Shown piece by piece: positions 22,503-34,123 of a DNA stretch of 64,000 bases. Made by a program: the position numbers and the translations under genes. This stretch comes from Blepharisma stoltei (lineage: Eukaryota; Ciliophora; Heterotrichea; Heterotrichida; Blepharismidae): contig CAJZBQ010000005.1 in assembly GCA_914767885.1 (NCBI GenBank), positions 744,001-808,000 of the forward strand. Direction: 5' to 3'. The notes under the pieces are model-generated. The model was not told the DNA's origin. It searched no databases and saw only the letters and a list, made by a program, of their open reading frames with translations. Every line of letters begins with the position of its first letter. The first letter of the stretch is position 1.

Positions 22503-23304
22503 ATGAATCCAAGAAATGCCAATAAACTTGCGTCTCCTCTGAGTTCAAAATTCAAAAAATCTTCTCCAGTGAAAAAAATCCAAAAATTGCAGAAGCAAAT
22601 TGAGATAGCAACCACATCAGCGCTTAAATCAGTTCAGCTCTATGAAGAAAGAAAAGAGTTTATGGATGTTGACGAAGGAGAGCTATGTGTAAATCCGCAC
22701 CCAAACTTCGAGTTCAACGGGATAAGCCCTATTAGATCAGAAGAATGCTCCCCTGAAATCAGCTTTGATTCCGATCTGAATGATCTACAAGTACAAGTCA
22801 AACCTGGGTCTGCATGTCCCAGGAAAAGAGACATGGACTCCTTTTTGAAATCGTCAATGAAATACGGCACAAAGGTCTCTCAGATTTTATCTGAGTCCGG
22901 GGTTGCTTCTCCACGAAAATTCAAACAAACATCACAGCCTACACAAATCAGCAGTTCGAAGCAGCAGTCAAAAAGTCAAAAATCGCTGAAAGAAAGCCCA
23001 AAAAATTTGAAAATTGAAAAAGAAGTTCAAAAGAAAATTTTGCCACTTGAAAGTCTGTTTAGTAAGACAGAGAACAGACATAGCATAGGGTATTTAACTT
23101 CAAGAGAAATTATGATGAGCTCGCTAACTAAGTTTGGTATGCTTTATTATAGATGGACTGAATAGTTTGTTTTCGTATGGATCAAGTGGCCCTGAGCATA
23201 GAAATTTGATAATTGAAGGAGAGATGGCTCCAAAAGCAAGAATTATATCAGGCCCAAGCTCTAGAGTAAAAGCAAATGCGTTATCCATAAAACGCCAAGC
23301 TTAA
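22503..23304 (+). CDS. Ser/Lys-rich protein with a 16-nt intron
   Basis: 261 residues. The ATG at 22503 is preferred; an in-frame TTG precedes it. A 16-nt intron (23137-23152, GTATGC...TATAG) interrupts codon 212; without its removal the frame stops at once. Residues 20-50 form a short coil (KKIQKLQKQIEIATTSALK) and the remainder is low-complexity with SP/SPRK motifs. The C-terminus is RVKANALSIKRQA. No domain recognised. Confidence 0.6.
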
Positions 23305-23472
23305 TTTAATCATTGTAAACTTATATAAGATCTTATATTGATAAGTTCTCTCAGATAAGCTAGCACAAGTATTTTCTATTATTTGATTTTGTCTCTAAGA
23401 TTTGCTAATCAAAACTTGATTAAATTAATCAAATGGATCAGGAGCGGTCAAAAGTGATCATCTTTTTGCCCA

Positions 23473-23857
23473 TAATAATAAAATGGTTCGTCAAAAAAGT
23501 TTTTTTAGAGAGAATTTTACATCCTCAGCAATTTTTATTATTATGGGGTTCAGTTTTCCCAGTTAACCTAAATTAGCTATACAGAAGATGCTTCAGCGCA
23601 TAGGCTGAAGCTCCGGCCTTCTGCATAAGATTTATATGCCTGTCACTCTCAAGAAAGTACCTTAGGCGGACATGAACAGAAGATTGGTAACAACAAGAGC
23701 AGCACTCCCCTTAAAGACTCTTTAGCCAGATTGTAGGCTTATTTGATAGGAAGCTGGAGGAGATTGTTCGTGATGCCGCAGCTTGGAGTTAAAAGGGTCT
23801 AAATCCCTACTGAAGAAAAAAATATGTTAAAATCTAAATCAATAAATAAGTAAGGTT
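23473..23857 (+). mobile_element. SINE-like retroposon, intergenic
   Basis: A 385-bp element with the head TAATAATAAAATGG and its perfect complement TTTTATTATTA about 50 nt downstream, followed by GGGGTTCAGTTTTCCC. A diverged 13-bp TSD (ATCTTTTTGCCCA / ATCTTTGTGCTCA, two mismatches) lies at 23460-23472 and 23858-23870. It resembles the copy near 60353. Confidence 0.7.
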
Positions 23858-24158
23858 ATCTTTGTGCTCAAACTTATTTAAATAATATCAGCAATCAAAC
23901 CTTTTCTCATAAGTTGCTCTGAATAGTTCATAGAAAACTCACAGGCTTCTTCCAGGTTTGAAGATTATAGCTCTATTTGTGTCCTTGACTAATACCTAGA
24001 TTTATGATAAATGCATATGAGCTATTATTAGCCAACTCCATTTCTTTGCTTTTAATAGACATCTGAGTTATCAAGAACAGAATTAGAATCTTAAGCTATA
24101 AATTAAAGGCAACTTTCTTTGTACATCCATTATTTATTCTATTCTTGCCCGCTGTATT

Positions 24159-25749
24159 TTATAACTGCCTTTCATTTCTCATGTCTAGCGCTCTCGCCTG
24201 AGCGAACATCTCAATTGTGCTTTCTAACTCAGACTTATCTCTTATCTGGATATTTAATGGAGACTTAGATTGAGTATAATTCCCGGTCTCTATGGTGCTC
24301 GGCTGAATCCCTTCTCTCAAAGCTTGGAAGAGCTTCATGATTTGCTCAACAGACTTCTTATTTCCTCTATTGCCGCCTATTTTCTGTTCCCAAATTGCAT
24401 CTTCCAGCTCCTGGAATCTCTTGGACAGCTTTTCATCAATAACAATTAGCTCTCCTTGAGGGGTTCTCAAAATTGTGGAAAATATATCCATGACTTTTGC
24501 AATAATAAAAGGAATACTCCAAGTGAAAACATCCATGAAATTGGGTAGCATATATGGGTGTTGATTATAGTTGTATTGCTGGATGTTTAAGGTGTTGTTG
24601 TCAAACTTGATGATCGCTCCTTTGTTGTTATAAACGTCACAGTAGTTCGGAGCTGAAAAGATAGTGATCACTGCAGGGAATTCGTTGTTTCCGTTCCAGC
24701 GATGCATTTTAAAGCCATCTGGCTGGGCTTCGTGAGCTCGAATTACTGAAATTAAATCATTTCTGCGCAAGAAGTTGTTCATAGCGTCCATTCCGAAATA
24801 AAAACTGCAACCTCTCACCTCGTTTTTCCTTCAGCCTTCAGGAAGTCTTCCATCAGGGGTGTCAACTGGGTCAGACCATAGAATATCACAATAAAGTCCT
24901 TGTTTTGGAGGCTCTATAAATCTATTCAGTCTTGTCAAATCTTCAACAGTCCTCAACTCAGGCGAAATTCCACCATGCAAAGCCAGAAACTTCCTATTCA
25001 CCAAGCAGGAGATGGGAATGCAGTCGAAACTCTCCATAATCCTGTCATAAATTTCAGAGTCAAACTTGTATATGCACTCAGTCCTGAAATTGAAATAAGT
25101 TGTCATTTGGCGACACTCGTGGTTTCCTCTGATCATATAAAACGTTTGCGGGAAATTGATTTTAATAGCGTAGAGAAGCATAATGACTTCCATAGAAAAA
25201 ATTCCTCTGTCTACGTAGTCTCCTAAGAAGAGGTACTTCGTATTTTCAGGGTTTCCACCAATTTCAAGTGGCTGCATGATTTTTCCTCGGGCATTTCTTA
25301 TTGTAGATATTTCCATTGCAAAATTAATTAGAATTTTTTCTCATCAAGAAGATTTTGCTAGGAAAGTGTTGGATTGGAAAAATTTTGACCAAATAGCACT
25401 GATAAGTGTCTCTTTGGTAAAAATTCACAACCAAAAGATGTGATACAATTTCAAACATTTTGAGCATGTCGTACAACTGACCATGAATATCACCAACAAT
25501 TGTCACTGGATCTTGGAGAAACAACAAATTTTCTTCAGCTCGGAAGATGCTGGATACCATATCGATGATTTGAATAACATCTGCTTTGTTAAGACGGCCT
25601 TCTCTCTGAAAATGAACTTTTAGGGCCTTGTAAGATGGCTTTCCATTGCAATCTTCAGGGAAAAGTAGTTCGTGGGAAAGAGGTCGATGAATGGGAGGCT
25701 TCACGTCTTTCATCACACGATCACCTAAGGGATCTGACAATTGATCCAT
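24159..25749 (-). CDS. CNA: Calcineurin catalytic subunit A (PP2B)
   Basis: 467 residues after removal of a 178-bp insert (25268-25445). All PPP-family motifs are present: VGDIHGQ, LFLGDYVDRG, MIRGNHECR, LHGGISP and TIFSAPNYCDVYNNKGA. Calcineurin-specific features follow the catalytic core: the B-subunit-binding helix (FMDVFTWSIPFIIAKVMDIF) and a basic segment resembling the calmodulin-binding region (QIMKLFQALREGIQP). It would dephosphorylate Ser/Thr targets under Ca2+/calmodulin control. The start MDQLSD at 25749 fits the family; upstream codons to 25812 look like leader sequence. One UGA-coded Trp lies in LPEGWRKNEVRGCSF. Confidence 0.93.
25268..25445. mobile_element. Insert with 9-bp TSD in calcineurin gene
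   Basis: A 178-bp segment flanked by the direct repeat CAATTTCAA at 25259-25267 and 25446-25454. Removing it with one repeat joins MLKMFEI to GGNPENTKYL exactly as in other calcineurins. There is no TA in the repeat and no obvious terminal inverted repeat. It contains frames that look like gene extensions but match nothing. Confidence 0.85.
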
Positions 25750-25848
25750 ATTTATATAGTTTTTCTTTTTTATTAGTTTCTTTAACATTAATACATTAAT
25801 ATAACATACCATTTAATCAACTTTGAAGGTTCAGATTTAAACTGTTAA

Positions 25849-26298
25849 CTTCCCCTTCCTGAGCGCGAACAAAAAAATATTGTCCGCTCACTGAATGGAG
25901 GGGTTAAATTATAGAAGTTTCCTATGTTTGGCGCTGTAAGGCCGATAAAATTCTGATCGGAATTTATCGGTTGGTTGCACCAAATCAATGCTTGGTCGGA
26001 CCAAAAAGCGATTTTGGTCCGACGAACTTGGAAAGCTCCTGGGAAAATGTCTGCGCTTTCAGCGCTATATAGAGGAAACCTCTATATTTTTAAAAAAAAT
26101 ATATAAATACTATAGAAATTTTTAAAACAATTGAGAAGCGAAAATTAATTTGATTTGCGAAATTTATATTTTAAATGCAAGCTGCTTAAAATTAATAGAA
26201 TTAGTGAGAGATTTCATTATAATAATTATCATTTATGCATCAAATTATTTTTTTCATAAAACATTTTATATTAAAAAAATTTTAGTTCGCACACGGAG
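25849..26298. mobile_element. C-rich MITE D with nested insert
   Basis: A 450-bp element upstream of the calcineurin gene, with TAA at 25846-25848 and 26299-26301. It has a left palindromic end, the family core (GAATTAG...GAGATTTCATTATAATAATTATCA) and a right end TTCGCACACGGAG. A second inverted-repeat element occupies 25915-26078. Confidence 0.75.
25915..26078. mobile_element. TATAG-ended element nested in MITE D
   Basis: About 164 bp with imperfect inverted ends (TATAGAAGTTTCCTATG... and the reverse of TATAGAGGTTTCCTCTAT...), each followed by GCGCTG. The interior has a further palindrome around TTGGTCGGACCAA. The ends resemble the short IESs at 34665 and 61034 only in TATAG and general layout. 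Confidence 0.6.
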
Positions 26299-26541
26299 TA
26301 AGAAATGATATAAAGATAGCTTTTAAATTTAAAGCAAATAATTGTTTGAGCTTCCTTATATATTATTAATCACCAAATGAGAACATTTCGATCAGGTTAA
26401 TATAATTCTTAAATATTTTAATTTGAAGCTAAGTGAGAAGCCAATATAAATTTAAACATTTCTTTATAGAAAGTTTTATTTGAAACGATACCATAAGGAC
26501 TAATCTTTTATCAAAAATGGTATACATAATAATATAGCTTT

Positions 26542-27667
26542 TATAGCCCAGGAACCGATATTGATCGACCTGGGCTGGAAGAATGCCTTCAAATCCCCGA
26601 ATTAGCTCTACAACTCAAGTTGACGAACCAACTCAAGAGAGTTGACAAATATGCCCTATTTAAGGTCAGCCCAAAGTTGGTTCGAATTTTATTTATCTCC
26701 ACTATGGAGTTTTACGATTACGCAAGCGGCTCCATGTCAAATGGCTGTGGATTTTTGACAATTACATTTCATCGAAATCCATTTGGTCGAAAATTTTTGA
26801 TAGTGCGGCATTTGGCCCCAAAAATAACGGTTTTTTTTCGGTCAAATGTCTCACTATCAAAAAATTTTCGATCAATTTTCGGCCAAAAAATTTTCCGTGA
26901 AATGGGACACTATCAAAAAGGCAAAGCCATTTGGCCTGCACCCTACGCAAGATGCTTTGACTCTTGCGGAAAATAAAATTCTTTATAGCGACAATTCATG
27001 ATTTGAAAAAGATTCGATAATGTCATTGCTGAGGAGGGGATGTGGGAAGAAGAAGTTTGTATGATGGAGCTGGAGGGTGTTAAGATCTTATTTCATCGGA
27101 AACTTGGGAAGAAGAAACTGGTGAAAGCTGGAAAACGCGAACTTGATGAGCTACTGTAGTGGGTGGCTGATTAGAGAGGACTTGTTCTAGATAATGGGGA
27201 TTAATACTCGCTGCAAGATTTAGATTAATCAATTAGGGATGGATCAGAAGAAAGCAAAATGGGTGGCTGAAGAAGGAAAAGAAGAGAGACAAGAGAAGAA
27301 ATTGGAAAGGAAGGCAAGAAAGGTAGAGAAACTAGAGGGAATAAATGAAGTTAAAAGGGCACCAAAATTCAAGAGAACATGAAATGCCAAAGGGTCAGAA
27401 GGCCAAAAGAGACAACCGGGGAGGCAGAAAAAATCCAGAAGAAAACTCAGAAGAAAGCCTAGAGGAAAAACAGGAGAAAGCCCAGGGGAAAAGGAGAAAT
27501 GCCCAAAAATTGAAAGAGAAGAAGCAAAAAGGCGGCAAGACCTTTTCGATGCCTTGTCACTTTTTAACCCCCAAGTTGGTTCGTTGCCTTTAGTCGAAAG
27601 AACCAATTCGGGGAGTTGCTAGGTATTCTCCCAGCCCAGACCGATCAATATTGATTTCTGGGCTATA
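26542..27667. mobile_element. 1.1-kb TIR element, intergenic
   Basis: An approximately 1,126-bp element whose ends, TATAGCCCAGGAACCGATAT and the reverse complement of TATAGCCCAGAAATCAATAT, form an inverted repeat of about 45 bp with few mismatches. A second inverted pair (AAGTTGGTTCG) lies inside. The middle holds a large imperfect palindrome (26760-26950) and purine-rich frames (27050-27600) encoding Lys/Glu-rich peptides. No transposase motif was seen. Confidence 0.7.
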
Positions 27668-28772
27668 TTTAAGGTAAATTGGGAAATTGAATATAATCTT
27701 CTAATAAAAAAATATTTTGGCATTAATGCTTGATGCACAGAGCAGAATAAAGAAAAGGTTGATTTATAGATGGCTTTCTATGTTTAGCAATTAAGAATGC
27801 TGCTATATATATGAGAAATGGCTGGTATATACCAGTCCCATTTTTAAAGTTCAAGAATTTTCTTCACTTAGGCCAGAGTTATACACTGCAAGAGTAGTAC
27901 TTAAAAAAATTGAATCATAGCATATCTGCTTTGGTTTTGGGAACTCTTCAACTTTCTATAATATTTACAATGAAACTTCATAATCTTTCTAATCAAATTC
28001 AGAATTTATATAGAAGATAAGCATGAGTAATTAAATGAATGCTCTGAGATTGAGAAGGAAACAGACCTCAATATATAATCATCAAAAGGTTGATGAGTGA
28101 GCTTTAGGGCTTATTATATAAGTATCCAATCAAAGCTAAACATTTAAATATGCAGACTACTTCTCTTATTTCAGTTCCCTCTATTTAAAAAATTTCATTT
28201 TATAAATTATTAAGAGCAAATTATTGCATATAGGCGAAATAAATTCAACATAATAATTCATAATCATTAAATGGATCAGAGGGCTAATATAAAGGATGCA
28301 AGATACGATATTTGCATGAAATAGGGCTAGTATGTAAATCAAAGAAAAGAACCATCATTTCATATCAATAAGAAATCCATATCTTCTACAGGTAAAAAAT
28401 AATTTGCAATAAAACAGTATCAAAAAAATATATAATTGAAATTATGATGTAATATCTGAATCGTATGCAATAAACTAGCATCAATAGAGCTAAATTAAAT
28501 GATTAATTGATCTCTTTCACACAAGTGCACAACAGTAAATATTGGATTACTGCATTAACTATTAAATTCTTTGCTTGCATCAATTAAATTTTCCAGTTCT
28601 TAAATTACTAGAAAAACGTAAGATTTGATATGCATAATTAAATAGAATTCAATTATATTTTTTATTTGTTTTATTAAAATAATTACTAACTGTTTTTTAA
28701 TTCAATTTTCACAAAAGTTAATTTCAATAATACCGCAATTGATTTTAACAGTTTAGCATTTTTATATGCTCA
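27668..28772. other. 1.1-kb AT-rich region without recognisable gene
   Basis: No frame longer than about 60 codons even with UGA = Trp, and no inverted repeat was spotted. It lies between the 1.1-kb TIR element and MITE E. It could hold a regulatory region, a decayed element or a non-coding RNA. Confidence 0.5.
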
Positions 28773-29162
28773 CTCCCCCCCCCCTCCGTGAGCGAACAAA
28801 AAAAATTTTGTTCGCTCACGGAGGGGGGTTAATTTTTTTTTTTTAAAAAAAAATTTATATATAAATTTTATAAAAAAATATTTTTTTCGAAATTTAAAAA
28901 AATCCTAATTTGCAAAAATTGGGAAGCAAATATTAATTTAATTTGCAAAATTTATGTTTTTAAAACGCAATTTGTTTAAAATTAAACAGAATTAGCTCTA
29001 GATTTCATTATAATAATTATCACTTATATATCAAAATTTTTTTCCATTAAAATTTTTTCTATTAAAAAAATTTTTGTTCACTCACGGAGGGTGGGTTTTT
29101 TTGGTCAAAAAATGGCGATTTTTCTAATGGTTTTGTTCGCTCACGGAGGGGGGGGGGGGGAG
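28773..29162. mobile_element. C-rich MITE E (TCA TSD), intergenic
   Basis: A 390-bp, near-canonical family member with TCA at 28770-28772 and 29163-29165. Left palindromic end, core block, and right end with two direct terminus copies; C/G runs of ten or more at the tips. Highly similar to MITE J, but in the opposite orientation. Confidence 0.85.
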
Positions 29163-29259
29163 TCAGTATTTATAATGCTAGATGAGATTATTTATTTTTA
29201 AGACTTATCATAAGTACTCTGTTATATCCGATATACCCCACTTCTCTCTAGTTCTATAA

Positions 29260-30897
29260 ATGCCGGCTCAGAGGACTTGCATTGCTCGAGATTGCTTGAA
29301 CGAACCCAGATTCACATGCAGCTGCAGCCCAGAAGTTGAAATATGCTTAAAGCATATATATTGGCATTTGCAAGGTTCTAATATTCCAATAAAGCTTCAC
29401 TCGTTCACAGAATTAGAAAATTCTAAAACTCCTCTAAAAGTAATAGCTGTTGAATTCTTGGGGAGCTATAAAGCAGATCTCAAAAAACTTAAGGAGCTGT
29501 ATTTCATTAGTGAGAGTGCTAAAGTAAACATAATTAAATCGAAATTAAAGGAATTTCAGGAAAGGCTGAATAGAGAAGTCGATTCTGTAGAGTCTTTTAG
29601 AAAAAGGATTATTAATGCTGATGAATTGTGATTAGAAAAATCACCAACATTAATGATAAGAAAGCTGGCCAAAAAGGTGAATAAGGATCTTTTCATGCAA
29701 TGTGATGGTCCTATATTAAGCATTGAAAAAAACTTTTCTGCTAGTTGACAGAGTCAGCAAATAAGAAAGGCAAGAAAATACAATTCTTTTTCATTAGAGC
29801 ATTGCCCAATGATAAGCATCCAGAGTCAAACAAGAAAACACAATTATCTTCCAAAGCAACCTCGAAATATTGCTATTTCAATTGCAATCATTTTATTATC
29901 AATCATTTACTTAAATATAAACTCCACTCCAGAAAGAAGTTTGAAAATTTCAAGTTCTCCAGAAGAAGTTTCAATCATTTTTGATCACACTAAAGAGCAA
30001 ATTGCAAGCCTATCAATAAATCCGCAAAATGATTTAATCGTCAAAGAAATTTTCGAGAGCTTGAAGGTAATCAATGATTTTTTTTCACGAGAGTCAAGGA
30101 ATTTTGATAACTCTACTTTGTGTCACTCTGAATGCTTATCTATATCTCAAGAGCATAAATTTTATTATCGGAAGTTCTACAATTCATATACCTATGGCGT
30201 CTGGAATATTGTGTATAAAGGTAATGGGATTTATATTTTTGATATTAAAGAAGGAGAAAAGGATTATTTTGGAGTAAGCTTTTTTGAAAATGGAGAAAAA
30301 TATGTTGGATATTTTACTTCAGGGGATAAAGAAAACACTTTAGGGCTTTACTTTTGAAACAATGATAAATGATATTTTGGCAATTGAAATAATGGATACG
30401 CACATGGGAATGGGTTTTATTATAATAAAAATGAGACTTATCAAGGAGAAATTAAATGAAATGAAATTAAAGGCAAAGCTCAAAGAAAGTGGTCAAATGG
30501 TTCAGCGATTGACGGGACAATAATATCTGGCTGGTGAACTGGAAATGGCATTATATACTTCGCAAATGGCGATACTTACCAAGGACCATTTAAAGATGGT
30601 ATGGCCGAAGGCAATGGAAAATATATATGAAATTTAACTAAAATTATCTATGAGGGGTCATTTAGCAAAGGCTTGAGAAAAGAAGAAAATAAATGATATA
30701 GAAATTGCAATGGTAAAATGATAATCGGTAAGCAAGTTTTAGGAAGCAATGTGAAAATAGAATTTAATAGCAGCAATGAAGAGTGCAAATACAGTGCTAT
30801 CTTGGAAGATGCTGGAAAAGCTATAATTATGAATATAGATATAACTGAGCTGTCTTTTAATAAAAATAGACCAATCGTTAGAAACAGACCTAACTAA
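29260..30897 (+). CDS. B-box-like zinc finger plus MORN-repeat membrane protein
   Basis: A 545-residue intronless gene that needs UGA = Trp repeatedly, often inside MORN motifs. The N-terminus has paired Cys/His (CIARDCLNEPRFTCSCSPE, ICLKHIYWHLQG) like a B-box or related zinc finger; the same module begins the gene at 33862. A coiled coil follows (residues 65-125), then one transmembrane helix (IAISIAIILLSIIYLNI, about residues 207-223). The C-terminal half has several MORN repeats (YGVWNIVYKGNGIYIF, YFGNWNNGYAHGNGFYY, YQGPFKDGMAEGNGKYIW). MORN arrays bind membranes or scaffold cortical structures. Function inferred only. Confidence 0.75.
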
Positions 30898-31391
30898 TTA
30901 ATACAGTTAATAAATTTAACCAAATTAATTGGTTGCAATAGAGTTTAAATCAAAAATAACTAGGTTCGCAAGAAATAGTCTATATAATTTATTGAACCCT
31001 AATTTTAAGAAAGCTCAATATATTTTAAAATTTTTAAACTTGCCACATACATAATAATATTTGACCTGATAAAATCATTTAAATAAGTATCAAATTCTCA
31101 AAAATTAGTATACAGTGCAAATTATAATAATATAATTTACTCACAAATCTTTAGTAAATATAAAGTTTAATCTCTTTAAAGCGTCCTTACTAATAAGCAG
31201 ATATTCTTTAATTTAATTTTCTTTAACAAATTCCAGCATATTATTAATTATTCAATATTAATTTAACGAATTAAATTAAGCATATATAAGTGGGTTTATA
31301 ATCTGAGTTTAATAAAGAAAACGCAAATGGAATAAATAATATCAATATTTATTATTAGCTGATTTTTTCTATAAGAATTTTCATAAATTAA
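30898..31391. other. Intergenic, AT-rich
   Basis: Between the MORN gene and the rRNA pseudogene. Nothing recognised. Confidence 0.5.
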
Positions 31392-31904
31392 TCTTAACAA
31401 AGAAAGCAAAGACAAGGTTCATACCCCAGCAGAGGTTAATATACAGGGGTGACAAATCGAAGGAAGGAGGCTGGATCTCAGTAGATCGTAAGACAAGCTT
31501 ATTCTCGTACGTACAATCCCTCGTTCCATGTAAGTGGTCTGCAAAAGATTTGTCCCAGTCACTATTTGGTACAATGAGAAGCCGTCTTCAGCATTTCGCC
31601 TGGACAAGGATCTCAGTTGGGAGTGGGATTATGGTTTCCATAGGTGACTGGCGGACGTGCGTTCCAGCATTGATTTTGACTTAGAGGCGTTCAGTCATAA
31701 TCAAACAGATGGTAGCATCGCGACACTTCCTTGTCAGGAAATCTCATGAACCAGTGATCTGGCCCAACGGTTCCTCTCATACTGAGCTTGATTACTGTAG
31801 CGACATCATTTCATCAGTAGGGTAAAACTAACCTGTGTCACGACGGGTCTAAACCCAGCTCACGTTCCCATTAGCGGGTGAACAATCCGACGCTTGGTGA
31901 ATTC

Positions 31905-31938
<34 letters not shown>

Positions 31939-31995
31939 AATCAAAAAGCAACGTCGCTATGAACGCTTGGCTGCCACAAGCCAGTTATCCCATGG
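31392..31995 (-). pseudogene. Truncated large-subunit rRNA 3' end
   Basis: The minus strand matches the 3' part of LSU rRNA. From 31995 it reads GGGATAACTGGCTTGTGGC, then the AAGCGTTCATAGCGAC block, GAACGTGAGCTGGGTTTAGA, the sarcin-ricin region (AGTATGAGAGGAACCG, where the universal loop is AGTACGAGAGGAAC), and the terminal GATCTACTGAGATCC. A 3' spacer hairpin (ACCCC...GGGGT) follows near 31425. It carries a C-to-T change in the sarcin-ricin stretch and an extra C in GACCCGTCGTG, positions that are otherwise almost invariant, so it is a decayed copy. Sequence from 31996 to about 32145 is GC-rich but does not continue the LSU order. Confidence 0.85.
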
Positions 31996-32145
31996 ATTTT
32001 ATCTCGTTGAGAAGGAAAGCATGGCAGTTGGAAAAGAGGAAGCCCAGTATCGCCTTCAGTGCTTTCGTCATAGGATTTCCCCGTACTTAATCAGTCCCCC
32101 TGCTATCCCTTCTGGATTGCACGCTTACTCCACTTGGATAATCAA

Positions 32146-32569
32146 GAATGTTTACATTACTTGGGATAATAATAATAATAGCATTTTAAGTAATAATTAT
32201 GATAATCAATAGATTAGCAATAAATTCACAAATAGTTAAATGCCAATCTATATAATTCATCATATCTAAAAGTGTTAGCCAATTTAATAGCGAATCTCAA
32301 ACTTTAATAATTCTTTAATCTCTAATCTATTAATTATTCAAATTTACTCGCTAAAAGAGTACATGGCTAAACTCAATTAAAATTAACTCTTAATTGATCT
32401 TTTTTAATGCTCCTACTTAAATTTTGGAAAGATTATTTACTGGAATTTTATCTAATTTAAATATAAAATAATTATATTCTTGTATTAACTAAGAAGTAAA
32501 CTATTATGAATAAAATCATAAACTTAAATATAGCTCATGTGTTTTATTTAAACTTATTCTTGCTTAATA
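32146..32569. other. Intergenic, AT-rich
   Basis: Spacer between the rRNA fragment and the 3' end of the B-box coiled-coil gene. No feature recognised. Confidence 0.5.
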
Positions 32570-33862
32570 TTAATTATTTCTATTGATAGCCTTTTCATAA
32601 GCCTTTTTGAATGCTTTTAAATACATGTCTTTATTTGTTGTTATAAAAAAAGCTTTTTCAATATCATCTTTTAAAATGCTTAAAAACATCTCTTCAAAGT
32701 CTGTAGTAGTATTTTCAGCCATTTGTCTTAAAATATCCACCGGATGGCTTCTTGAAAGTGTATCAGCAATATTTTCAGCTAATTGGTCTGCATTCCCGCC
32801 TTGATTACCTTTATTTTGGTCTAATAATTCTAGTAGCAAGCTTTCAGTGCTATTGTAGCTTCCAATTTTCATTAGCATTCATCTTGCAACCCTAGGGCTG
32901 AATCCAAAAAGACTTGACAGTTTCTCAACCTGCTCGTCTGATATAAGGTTGTCGCTTTCCATCTCCATTTGTACTGGGAAAATAGCAGGTACTCTGTTGA
33001 TTGATCCAACCTGAGCCTCTTTTGACTCTTCTTGAATTTGTATAGGATTTTCAATTTTATTTATACCAACTATTTCTTCATTTTGAATTTTTGAAATTGT
33101 TTCCTGTATTTTTTCAGTTTTATTTTTGATATCTTTGATATCTTCATCGATTTTGGACAATTTGGCCTCATTGTCCATAAAAGACTTGTTTTGAATGTCA
33201 AATTGCTCTTGGATTAAGGCAGGATCAAAAGCATTTAGACAAATATTTCTTTCTTCAAGAATTTGGAGCCTTTTATTAAGTCTTTTATTTTCATTTATCA
33301 AATCACTGATTTTTTCATTTAATTCCTTTGAAATTTTTTCTGTTATTAAATGCTCCAGATCACCATCCAAAACAGCATAAAATCGAATCTTATCCTTTAC
33401 CTTGATCTTGCTAGTTTCATTTGCGACAATTTTTAAGGCTTCATCTGGTGTTTGTAATAATGATAATAGGACATCATTTTTCTCGAAGACTGAAATTTCA
33501 GCTGTCTGCATTACTTTAGCAATTAGGTCTTGGCAATAATTTATACCACTATCTATATTCCTTATCCCTTTCTCAAATGAATTCTGAGACTGAATATAGA
33601 CTTGAGAGTATTTATTTAGGGTTTCTCTTTTTATGGCTTCAAGCTCATTTGCCTTTCGAGAAAGTGAATCAATCACCCAAGTCTTTGTTTCTGCAATAGG
33701 CGCTTTATATATTCTTTCTATTTGATGAGTGTTTTGCTTCTCGCTCATGTGGTTGTTTATATGATTTAAACAGAATAAGCCTATCTGAGGAGCACATTTG
33801 CATATCCATTCCGCTCGATTTAAGCATTTTGGATAATAAATACACATATATGCCTCCGTCAT
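32570..33862 (-). CDS. B-box-like zinc finger coiled-coil protein
   Basis: A 430-residue intronless gene with one UGA-coded Trp (VARWMLMKI). The N-terminal 50 residues contain CIYYPKCLNRAEWICKCAP and LFCLNHINNHM, the same Cys/His pattern as the gene at 29260; spacing suggests zinc binding. Long coiled coils follow (about residues 70-120 and 180-270). The C-terminal 110 residues are helical (ADQLAENIADTLSRSHPVDI). The layout resembles TRIM-like proteins without a RING. Together with the MORN gene it suggests a local paralogous pair that shares only the zinc module. Confidence 0.65.
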
Positions 33863-34123
33863 GATAATTAATATTAATTCTATAAATTTTATTATTGTGA
33901 AAGCCGGTCACTCGTCTCTTATAGGCTGGAATATTAATTTTAAACTTCTATTTTGGGATATTAATTATTGCACAATGCTAGATTCCAATTAGGAAAAACG
34001 AAACTTGATGGCCTTACTTCAGAAAATCTGGATTTTATCATGAGAGACTGTTTAGTTCTTCATTGAAATCAGATTATTTTAGTTATGATTTTTATGAAAT
34101 TGGTATAAGAAATATTAAAAACA

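Noticed and set aside
27244-27606. A Phe/Leu/Ser-rich ORF on the minus strand in the 1.1-kb TIR element
   Set aside because: It is the complement of a purine-rich repeat; its composition explains the open frame.
31419-32212. ORFs across the rRNA-like region
   Set aside because: They overlap recognisable LSU rRNA sequence and have no protein character.
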